Source: Cafeteria roenbergensis
Lineage: Eukaryota; Sar; Bigyra; Bicosoecida; Cafeteriaceae
NCBI GenBank assembly: GCA_008330645.1
Contig: VLTN01000011.1
Location: 310,001-374,000, forward strand
Reading direction: 5' to 3'
DNA length: 64,000 bases
Within the stretch, counting starts at the first letter, position 1, and each line of letters opens with the position of its first letter. Below, piece after piece: positions 50,760-59,750 of this stretch. A program made the position numbers and the translations under genes. The notes below the pieces were generated by a model. That model was not told the DNA's origin. It saw nothing but the letters and a program-made list of their open reading frames with translations, and ran no database searches.

Positions 50760-53619
50760 ATGGCCCCACCGCGCCGGCATTCGGGCAGGACGCTCGTTCT
50801 TGCCGTATGCACCTTGGCGCTCGGGGCTGCCAGGTCCGCGCAGGGGCAGCCTGCCCTGCCAAGTTTCCCGCACCGCGGCGCCCACGGACACAGAGTGGCG
50901 CAGCCGAGCTCTGGGGGCGCGCAGGCGCCGTGGCCGCTCGACGCCCTCCACGACATGTGGCAAGGCGCGCTTGGGGCCCGTTTCCCGAGCACAAGCAGCG
51001 AGCGTCGCGAGGCCATGTCGGGAGCGTTTCGGCTCGCTCGCCGACTGGCAACTGCCGTCCTTGGAGGCGGCAGCCCTGGCAGCGAAGTCGTAGGGAGCGC
51101 AGCCCGTCGGCTGGCTGCCAACCAGCGCTGGCGCGAGCAGGCAGAGGCTGCGCGCGAGCGACGGTTGTCGGCGGCTGCCGCTGCGGCGATGGGCGAGGCC
51201 GGGGCAATGGCGGCAGGCAGCACTGGCGGCACAGCTGCTGGTGCGCGCGCGGGGGTTCTGGCAGTGCCCAACGCCGCAGAGAGCGCGTGGGCGGCTGAGC
51301 GCGCAGCCGTGGCGCATCTATCAACGGCGAGGAGTCCGGAGGCCACGGACGCGGACCGCGAGGCGGCTCTGCACGCCGCATTGCTGACCCGGGGGTACCT
51401 CCAGCGGGCCGCTGACCGGGGAGACGGCGGAGCCGACGCGCTGGCCGCGCTGGCGGCCCTATCGGCCACGCCAGAGGTGCGAGCGTACGACTCCGGCCGC
51501 GGCGGCAGCGGGCCCAGCGTTGACCGCGGCGGAGTCGGCGGGGCCGGGCGTGAGACGTGGTCGCTTGACGTGGAGCTTCTGGGATCACCCGGGAGCGGCG
51601 GCAGTGGGGGCGGCGGCACGTTCGTCAGGCGTGGGCGCGCGCTAGCCGCTGACGTCGACGACTTGGTATGTTCAGGCGTGGGGCTGCCAGCCAGCTCCAA
51701 TTCGACGTACCAGCAGTGCAACGGCACGCGGGTCACCCCCGCAGTGCTGGCGGCCGTCACGGCACTGCAGGCCGCGGCGACTGCGGAGGCGGGCGATGCC
51801 GTGCTGACTGCCCTCGAGGGGGCTCTGCTGGCTCTGCCGGGCTTCAACGTGTCCACACTCATCCCACGTGGCACGCCCATTCCGGCCGGGGTGAACCTGT
51901 CGGCCCTGCCCGAGGCCACGCAGTCCGCGTTGCTCGAGGCGGCGAACGTATCCAGTCTTGCGAACATCACGTCGTTCGACCAGGTCATTGGCGAGGACGG
52001 GTCCATCGCCGGCGGCCGGCTGAACGCGGCAGACCTGCTCCCGCTGCTGCCCGTGAACGCCACCCTGGATCTGGTGCAGAGTCTTCGCTGCTCGGAGGCC
52101 TCGGAGCTGCTGGATGCCTGTGCGTGCCCGCTCGACTTCCGCGGCGAGTCCTGCGGCTCCAGGCGCTCGCTGGTAGTGTCGATGGAGGTGGACGACCCTG
52201 CAGTGAGGGCTTGCCTGGAGACCCCGGCCGAGGCCCCGCTGGGCCCGGGCGGCGTGCCGTTCTCCCCTGGCGTATTCGGATTCAACGGAGCAAGCCTCCT
52301 CAACTCCGGTGTGAGCCCGAGCCGTGCACGCACAGCGCGCCTGCGACCGCCGCGCCTGCCGCTGGCCATCCAGGCGTCGCAAGCGTGGCCCCGTTCGGCG
52401 GCGGCCTTGCGCCCCCCACCTCGCGCCCCCCACCTCGCTCGCCCCCCCCTGCCACCCTGGTTGCTCCTTGCCCCCGCTCCCCCCCATCCCCCCCTGCTGC
52501 CCTCTGACTGGCCATGCGCAGCTGCCGCCTTGCCTCTTCTTCGCCCGCGAGGCCCGGACCGGCCTGCCCGACCACGTACAGCTGCCTCTCACAGTGGCGG
52601 TCCGGTTCCACCCCGACGACCGGCCGGAGGGCTGGTTCTGCAACGGCACGCTCCTCACGCGCGAGCGCGCAGACGCCATTCTGCGCGCGTCGGGCTCCAG
52701 CACCGCCTCCTCGGCAGAGGGCGCGCCCTGGTTCGGCATCAACTGCGTCGAGCGCTCCTTCGAGTACGTGCTTGGGCCGTCGCTCGACGCGGCCGCGTCG
52801 TCCAACCCCGGCCTGCAGCTCGCAGCCCGCGCCTGGTCGTTCGACGCGCTATCGGATGACCGCTTCGCCCAGGCGGTGGACGTCCTGGACGGGAGCGTGG
52901 TGCCGACGCCGTGGGTCGCGAGCGACCGCGGTCCGGCCGTCGGCTCATCGCTCCCTGCCCCAGCGGAAGGCGTCCGCATTGCGAGGCGCGGGCCGGCCCT
53001 GCCCCCGGGCCCTGCTCCTGCAGTCTCGCAGTGGCTCGTGACGGTGCCCGCCGCAGCCTTGCCGGCGCAGTTCCGGCCCGCAGGCCGCGCCCATTTCGAG
53101 GCCGCGGTGTTCCAGGCGCTACCCAGCCCGGAGCAGGATGCAGCCTACCCGCAAACGGTGGAGGTCTCGGCCTCGGCACCCTACTCGGACGTGCCGGCAG
53201 GGGCCCCGAGGCCCCCCCTGTCGCCGGGGAGGTACCCGTCGGTGCGGAGCCGGTTGGAGCGGGTTCCACCCCTTCCCGTGCGTCGGCCCTTCCCGCTGCT
53301 GGCCGTGGCCCTTGATGACGCCGACTGGGTCCCGGCAGAGCCGTCTGCTGACGTGCAAGCCATCGTGGGCTGGGCCGTGGGGCTCTCCGTTGCCGCGCTG
53401 GCCGCTGTGGCCGGGGTGCTCTGGTGGCTGGGCCGGTGCGGCGTGGCGGAGGAGGCCGTTGGGGCGTCGGGGTGGCTCGCACGCGCCGACATCGTCAAGG
53501 GGCGCGCGGCCGCGCAGTCCTCCCGGGAGCCGGCCAGAGCGCGAGGGCGCACCGAGGATGAGGGGGCCTTCCAGGAGCTCGAGCTCGCGTCCATGCCCCC
53601 CAGCCACAGCACGGAGTGA
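50760..53619 (+). CDS. Type I membrane protein with sequon-rich ectodomain and EGF-like cysteine motif
   Basis: Exons 50760-52310 and 52522-53619; phase-0 intron of 211 bp (GTGAGC...CATGCGCAG, with CTGAC as a likely branch site); 882 residues. An N-terminal signal peptide (TLVLAVCTLALGAARSAQG) and one C-terminal membrane span (IVGWAVGLSVAALAAVAGVLWWLG, about residues 800-820) leave a ~60-residue cytoplasmic tail ending MPPSHSTE. The ectodomain has at least eight N-X-S/T sequons clustered between 51690 and 52650 (for example NSTYQQCNGT, FNVST, VNLSA, ANVSSLANITS, VNATL, CNGTLL), so it should be heavily N-glycosylated. DACACPLDFRGESC has the C-x-C...G-x-x-C spacing of the end of an EGF-like domain. 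No family is recognised. A cell-surface or endomembrane receptor-like role is plausible but unproven. Confidence 0.78.
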
Positions 53620-53991
53620 CGGACTGTGCGTGGCTTGTGTGTATCGATGCATGTGCAGCGCGAGCGCGAGCCCGTTCGTTGGCCTTGCCCGCCGTGCGCC
53701 GGTTGAGCCGGTCGCCGGGCTTGCGATCAGGCTTCCTGTGTGAGTCCGCACGCGCGCCAGGGCTTGCCCCCGAAAGCAGGGCCCTGAGATTAGAGCAACG
53801 CGAGCTCGTGGGGCGCGCAGTTCGCGAGCTGTGCCGGCCGCCGCTGGCTGCGTCGGCCCGCACACAGAGTGGGCAGAGCCGAGCGACAATCGACGACACT
53901 GGCGGCTTGCCTGAGAGGCGCCCGCTCAATTGTGCCCAGCACGCGATCCCGGGCCGGCCCGACCAGCCCACTCAGGACCCAGCTGTTGCAG
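53620..53991. promoter_or_regulatory. Intergenic region upstream of MRPL49
   Basis: The 372-bp gap lies between two genes on the same strand. TGTGTGTAT occurs 17 bp after the upstream stop (53636-53644). The rest presumably carries the MRPL49 promoter; no TATA-like element or other gene is seen. Confidence 0.45.
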
Positions 53992-54792
53992 ATGGCCGCA
54001 ATGCTGCGCCTTCGCGTCCCACTGCGCGCTGCTGCCGAGGGCGTGGCGAGGACGCACTCGAAGCGCGCCGCGTCTAGGATGCGCGGCCACCCCCGTTCGT
54101 GGGAGCCCGCGGCGCCCAGCCTGCTGGCGAAGGAGCCGCTCACGTGAGGTCCCGCCCGTGTGGCGTTGGGGCGGCGCGGGCGCTGTGGATCCTGCACCGT
54201 CTGCCGCGCGACGCGCCTTGCCGCCAGTGTGAACGATGCCAGGCCGCGCGTTGGTCAGCCAGCCTGGGCCACAGCAGCTCCTCCCCTCTGCCCCACTGTT
54301 GCTCGCGCGCGCGCTCTCTCTCTCTCCACCATGCACTGCAGGTGGGAGCCTGCCGCTGTTGAGCTCCCGCCGCACGGCTGGGCCCCGGCCACCGGCGCCG
54401 TGCCCGAGACGCTGCCTTTCGCGGTCGACCGGGCAGGCCCGGCTGGCAGCCTCCCAGTGTACCGCGACATCCGCCACGGCCGGACCAAGATCTACACGGT
54501 TGTCCGCAAGATCCGCGGCGACACGGAGGTGCGCTTGCCTGGCCTTGCCGTCAGACTGCGTGCGCCAAGCGTGCCTCCTGCAAGAGGTCGTGGCCGCCCT
54601 CCCTTTCAGCTCCCGCTGCCTCCCTTCCGCCCCCACCCCCCTTCGCCCCCCCCCCCCAACTTGCAGGCAATGGCGCAGGAGCTGCACAAGCTGTGCCGCG
54701 GTGCCCCCGTGACCCAGCGCCCCGGCCGTATTGAGGTGGACGGCGACCACAAGCTCGACGTGGTTCGCTACCTCTCCGGCCTCGGCCTCTGA
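53992..54792 (+). CDS. MRPL49: Mitochondrial large-subunit ribosomal protein mL49 (Img2 family)
   Basis: Exons 53992-54143, 54342-54528 and 54667-54792; introns of 198 and 138 bp, phases 2 and 0; 154 residues, close to the family's usual length. The start MAAMLRLRVPLRAAAEGVAR is a mitochondrial presequence. The core reads SLPVYRDIRHGRTKIYTVVR then KIRGD, matching LPVY---NGRT---T-VRKI-GD of mL49/Img2, and exon 3 ends GRIEVDGDHKLDVVRYLSGLG, matching the family's final G---VKG-H---V--WL---GF. Both splices restore the family reading exactly. The second intron is a multiple of three. It acts in the mitochondrial ribosome's large subunit. Confidence 0.9.
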
Positions 54793-55142
54793 GCCTGTGG
54801 CAGTGCTGAGCGAGGGCCGAGCCCCCCGCGACTGCCGGCTGGCTGTGTGTATGTGTCTGTGTGTGTGAGTGAGTGGGCGGCTACGACTGAGACGAACCCC
54901 CCCCGCTTGCCGCCTTGGCCGTTTGCAAGGCGAAGCACGGGCCTGCGCACACACTGCTCGCAGTCAACTGGACGCGCCCAAGGCGTTGCTCGTCCCACGC
55001 TCGCGTGCGGGTCTGGGCGGCCAGCGCGCGCTGCTCTTCGCGCGCCGCAGGTGCGTGCCAGGGTGGCCTCCTCGGAGGGTCCCGGCTTTGCAGGCTTCAG
55101 CGGCGTGCGACGCAGTCCACCGCTGTCGCCCACCCGGCGCAA
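54793..55142. other. Convergent intergenic region with (TG)n-rich stretch
   Basis: The 350-bp gap lies between the stops of MRPL49 and the PTGES2-like gene. A TG-rich run, TGTGTGTATGTGTCTGTGTG (from 54844), starts about 50 bp after the MRPL49 stop and may mark its 3' end. Short frames on both strands show no known domain. Confidence 0.6.
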
Positions 55143-56907
55143 TCACGCCCGATCTGCCTCCTTGGCGAGGGAGCTGAGCGGCGCCTCGGCATGCGGCCCG
55201 GCGGCCATTTCAGTTCCCTGCGTGAACATGCGGTGATAGCAGGAGGATTCGCCCACTGCGGCCTGCATGCGCTCGTACCAGCCGCTGACGTCCGTGTTGG
55301 CGACGAGGTCCGTGAACGCGCTGCGGGGGACTCGAGTCGGTGGGGAGCGCAGCGGTAGAGGGGTGGAAGGCTTGCCGGGGACGGCTTTGCGAGGCGGAGC
55401 ATAGCTGGACCCATGGCTGGCGCCCGGTGCTCCTGGCGGGCACGGCGCAGCAGCTGCGGACCTTCCCACAGCAGCCCGCAGCATGCAGCCAGCGGCCAGC
55501 GGCCACAATGACTGCGAGGGGTGGCGCGCGGACCCGGGCGGGGCTCTCACTCGAGGCCATAGATGGCTCGGAGGACGCCGAACATGGCCAGGTCCGCCCT
55601 GTTGGGGCTGTCGCCGCCGCAGAAAGGGCGCCCGGCGAGGCCCTCCGACGTCCACACGCGCATGCGGGAGTACATTTCGCCGCGGACGTCCTTGGGGTCG
55701 TACCCGTGCTTGGACGCGACCTTCTTCCCGACGAGATACATCACCGCCGCGCCGATGCACTGGGCGGGGAGGCCGTAGAGGCTGCTGAAGGACACCTGGC
55801 CGATGTACTCGAACGCCTGCCAAGCCTCGCGGGGCGTCCTGTAGATGTTCGGGGAGAGGGTGTGCACGAAGGTGTCGCGGCACCACGCGCGCCACCGGTC
55901 CTCACGCTCGGCCTCCTCCGGCGTCAGGTCCCTCACGCCGCCGCTTCCCGGGGCCGCGAAGAGGGCAGCAGAGCCGGCGAGGTGGTCCGCGGCTTCGGCC
56001 TCGCCGGCCGAGGCGCCGTGCGCAGCGGCCGAGGCGGGCAACTTGGTCGTGCGCGCGTCGCGCTGCTGACGGACAAGCGCGGCCACGGCGTCGATGATGT
56101 CGTCGCTGTCGTTCACCTGGCGACCGTTGATGATGGCGAACGGAAGCCGCTTGTAAGACTGCCACTTCGCCTCCGCCTTGAAGAGCGGGTTGACCTCCAC
56201 CACGCTGTAGGGCACCTTGTGGTGGTCGAGGAACGCGTACACCTTGTTGGCGAAGGGGCAGCTTCGATAGCCGTAGATCACGACAGACACGCCCTGGCTA
56301 GAGGGCTGCGCGCGCCACGTGCCGGCAGCCGGCAGGGGGAGTCAGGTTCGGGCGGGAGCGGGAAGGAGGTCAGGTTCGGGCGCGGGGGGGGGGGGGGGGG
56401 ATGAGGCAGTCGAGCGGGCCGATGCGCGCGAGGCGGCAGGGCTGCTGAATCGCGGGTGACAGGAGTCGCCTGCAACCAGCGAGCGCGCCCTTGCCGGCAG
56501 CGCGATGTTCGCGCAGCGGGAGTCGCGGCCCACCGGAAAGGCAAACCGTTCGGGCGTGCTCGGGCCCTCACAATATAGTGGTGGCCGTCGCGGGGAGGCG
56601 GCGCGGCCGCCGCGCTAGGAGACGGCTCGGCGCTTGCCACACTGTTGGCGACCGCCGCTCCGGCAGCCACGCCAGCAGTTGCCTGCGGGGGCGAACCACG
56701 CTCCAAGATGTCACAACAACGGTCTGGTTCGAGGCGGCCTCGCTCTCTGTCAGCAGCGGCGCATTCGCGCAATTGAACTGCAGCCACCAACCAGGCGGCA
56801 GCAGCGCAGCTCGGCGAGCGGGCGTGGCGGGCCGCTCAAGCGCGGCCGACAAGCACACGCACCAGTACGGCGGGGAGGCGGGAGGAGCGGGACCAAGCGC
56901 GGCGCAT
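55143..56907 (-). CDS. PTGES2: Prostaglandin E synthase 2-like protein (glutaredoxin + GST-C fold)
   Basis: Proposed exons 56907-56863, 56682-56572, 56305-55551 and 55320-55143; phases 0, 0 and 2; about 362 residues. The last two exons are secure: YGYRSCPFANKVYAFLDHH and SVVEVNPLFKAEAKW match mPGES-2's Y-YKTCPFCSKVRAFLD and VVEVNP. FVHTLSPNIYRTPREAWQAF, GAAVMYLVGKKV, RPFCGGDSPNRADLAMFGVL and, across the splice, GLDAFTDLVANTDVSGWYER follow the family to its end. The active-site CPFC is CPFA here, so the second Cys is missing. The first two exons are inferred from splice signals: they give MRRAWSRSSRLPAVL, a plausible mitochondrial presequence, and a Pro/Ala linker. An alternative acceptor at 56293 would drop four residues. 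An open-frame start near 56290 has no ATG, which is why upstream exons are needed. Whether it makes prostaglandins is unknown; heme binding is reported for animal mPGES-2. Confidence 0.8.
56384..56400 (-). repeat. C17/G17 homopolymer in a PTGES2-like intron
   Basis: An uninterrupted G17 on the plus strand is a C17 run on the transcript strand, within the proposed second intron. It is followed by two copies of CGAACCTGAC(C/T)CC, which resemble duplicated branch-site regions, and then the 3' splice site. Confidence 0.85.
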
Positions 56908-57232
56908 GCCTCGAGGCGTCTCGGCGTGGGGTGCGCGGGTTTGCCCGAGCAGAGCCCGCCCAGTTCAAGGCTGGTCGTCCGTGTTGGGCTGCGCTGCTCC
57001 GCTCGGGCGGGCCGCCGAGCGCGCCTCGTGCGCACCGCCGCGCCAAGGCGCAGCTATGACTTTTCTGGACAGGAGGGCCAGGCTTCCCCCCGATGGCGCG
57101 GGCAACGCCACCGCTGGCGGGGGGAGATTTGCGTCTTTGCTCGGAGTGCAACAATCGAACACTTGCTCTGCAAGTCTCGGGCAACGCGCTCGGCCGGCCG
57201 GCAGTCGCAGCCACGCACAGGTCGACTTCGGC
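56908..57232. promoter_or_regulatory. Probable shared promoter, PTGES2-like / FHA-RING-CH gene
   Basis: The 325-bp gap lies between proposed divergent starts. It holds an A/T-richer patch, AGCTATGACTTTTCTGGACAG (near 57051-57071). No TATA-like element or gene is seen. Its left edge depends on the inferred first exon of the PTGES2-like gene. Confidence 0.35.
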
Positions 57233-59398
57233 ATGGGGAACAGGTCCTCGGCCCAGGCCGCGAGGCCGGCCCGCCAGCCCTTCCCTGACGGGAGGGTTAC
57301 GGTGGGATCGTTCGAGCACGTGGACGGCGACGATGGGCGCATGTGGTGAGTTCTGTCGCCCGGGGAACAGCAAGCGCTACGGCGCGCAAGGGCCCTCCGC
57401 CACGTCCCCACGGGTGCAGTACTGGGCAAAGTCTGCGCACGCTCCCTACCCTGGTCCGGGAATCGCGCCCCAGAGGGCTCGTGGTGGCACGTCCGGAGAG
57501 CCCGGACAACCACGATGCGGTCCTCTGTGGCTGCTGGCTTCCTGCGTCGCCAAGTCGCCCCCCAGCCGCCAGCGCTGCCTCTCCCCCCTCTCGGACCCCC
57601 GCAGCCTGGCTCTGGAAACTCGCACCACAGCCAAGGACTCGCACGAAGTGACGGAGCAGCGCTTCTTGTTTGACGCAAGTGCCGGGCGTCGGTTTTCCGT
57701 GGGCGCGCTGGCAAGCAACGACGTGGTCGTCACTGACCCGAACGTGCAGGCCAAGCAAGCCTTCTTGGAGTGAGAGCGGTGCTGCGTGCTTCGTATCGGC
57801 CCGGCATGTAATGGGATTCGGGCCCTGGCGTGGCTCCCGGCGCGGCCACTGCTCCGGGAGCAGCCGTTTCCGGCGAGGGGGTGTCAGTCTCCGGGTCCAC
57901 GTTTGCGCTCTTCCCCCCCGATTCTCCCCCCAATCCCCGGTGCCGCTCGCGCAGGGTTCTTCCCGGCGGCGTGGTCCGCTTCGTCGCCGCTGCCCGGTCG
58001 TACCAGATGCTGTCCCCGCCGGATGCGCTGGGTAGTTCTGGCTTGGAACTCTGCGAAGGCCAGGTCATTAAGATGGGCGCCTGCTCCGTCCAGGTCATGG
58101 CCATCCAGCTCCCGCCGTCGGAAAAGGACGAGGACAAGGACCCCGAGATTGTGTCCGAGTCCTCGAGCTGCAGGTCCGAGCCCCGCGCAGCGGCTGCAGC
58201 TGCCGGAGGCACCGTCGACCTGACACGCCCCGAGATGCCGCAAACGCGCATCTCGGCTGCTGGCAGGTCGTCTCCCATCCCTCCCTTGGCGGCTACCCGA
58301 TGCAACGGCGGGGAAATCAGCAAGGCCCGCTGCAGCACGGCCGAGGACGCGGCCAAGAGCGAGCTCGGGGATGACACGTCTTGCTTCATTTGCATGTGCG
58401 GGTCGTCTGCCGAGATGCCGCTCATGCCCAGCCCCTGCTCGTGCCGCGCCAGGGTCCACCGCGCGTGCCTCAGGCGCTGGGTGGAGAGCAAGGGCTCCCG
58501 GAGCTGCTCAATCTGCAAGACCAAGCTTCCCTTCAGCGCGACAGTTGACGCACCCTACCTCGTGTTCCAGGTCATCCGCCACATGCGCGGGCTGCAGTGG
58601 AACGGCGAAAGGGAGTACATCTTGTCCTTTTTCGAGCGGGCTGCCACGGCCGGGCGGGCGCGCGTGGTGGTGGGCTCGCACGGCTCGTGCGGCATTCGGT
58701 TGCCCGACCCGTCCATGTCCAAGCAGCACGCCGAAGTCTCGTACGACTCAGAGGCCCGCACCTTTTTTCTCAGCGACCTCAAGTCTCGCGCGGGCACGTT
58801 CATCAAGGTCGTGGAGCCGGTTTTGGCGCCGGTCGGGCAGCTGGCGCGGTTCAAGTTTGCGCGCACAACGATGAGCATCGAGGTGGGAACGCTCGCGGAC
58901 ATCAAGGCCATGGCAGCCGCTAGGCGCATCGCGGAGGCGTCGGGGGACCTGGCGCAGCACGCCTCCGGCCGCGCCGCGGCACACAGAGCCCAGGGAGCCT
59001 CGCCCGCGCCGAGGAGCTCCGGGCCGGCGCCCGCCCCGGTGCCGACCACGACGATTCGCCCAGCTGGGAGCACAGGCGGGGGTGCAGGGCCGCTCGCGCC
59101 AGCAGCATCGACTGGGGCACGCGCCCGCCCGAGGCCGGTTGCGGCGCTAGAGGCCGCGGAGGCAGCCGGTCGGGCCAGGGGATCCTTCGGCGGCCGGTCG
59201 GCCAGCCCCCCTCGCGCGACCTCCACCGTCGTCGGCCGCCACTCCCATGGCACGCCGGGGCCGTACGCGGAGCGGGCAACTGTCCCTGCTGAGCACACCG
59301 AGCCCATCTTGCAGGCCTGGGCGAGCCAGCACTCCATGCAGGGCGAGGACTCGGCCCAGCCCTCCGCGGCAGCAAGTCCGCTGCACTCCGACCACTGA
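57233..59398 (+). CDS. N-myristoylated FHA / RING-CH / FHA protein, candidate E3 ubiquitin ligase
   Basis: Exons 57233-57345, 57605-57769 and 57955-59398; both introns phase 2 (259 and 185 bp); 573 residues. MGNRSSAQ fits the N-myristoylation consensus (Gly2, Ser6). A first FHA-like domain spans the splices: RRFSVGALASNDVVVTDPNV then AFLE joined to VLPGGVVRF and GQVIKMG. A RING-CH zinc finger follows (residues 236 to about 280) with complete C4HC3 spacing: CFIC, CSC, H, C, CSIC. A second FHA domain (about 330-390) reads VVVGSHGSCGIRLPDPSMSK then QHAEVSYDSEARTFFLSDLK and GTFIKV. The tail is Ala/Pro/Ser-rich. RING-CH (MARCH) ligases are usually transmembrane; no span is seen here, and myristate may replace it. 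FHA domains bind phospho-Thr, so it may ubiquitinate phosphorylated membrane-associated targets. That role is inferred. Confidence 0.87.
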
Positions 59399-59750
59399 CC
59401 GACCCGCCCTGCATCCCGCTCTGGCTGCCTCCCCCGCTTCTCCCCGTGCTCCGCCGCGGCCTCTCTGTTGCCCTTGTCCCGCCGTCCCGCCGATATAAGG
59501 CCCTCCCGATTGAGGGCGTGGCCGCTTCGCATTTCTGTTTCAACATTGCGTGGCAATCCCGCGTGCGTGACCCGTGCGTGTTATGTGTGTCGCCGCGGCG
59601 TGACCGGTCGGCACCTGGGCTGACTGCTGTTGGTCGCCTGGCCGGTCATCACCCAACCCAGCGCACGCCCAACCCGGCTCACGCCCAGTCTCGCTCGCCC
59701 GCCGGGGCATGTCGCCTCGCCAATCACCGCACACCGTTCTGCTGCATCGC
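59399..59750. other. Convergent intergenic region with TATA-like element and two small hairpins
   Basis: The 352-bp gap lies between the stops of the FHA-RING-CH gene and the SAM-domain gene. GATATAAGG (59492-59500) is followed by a GCCCTC/GAGGGC inverted repeat (59500-59505, 59512-59517) and an ATTGC-GTG-GCAAT hairpin (59545-59557) in an A/T-richer patch. No protein gene is seen; a small non-coding transcript is possible but unsupported otherwise. Confidence 0.5.
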
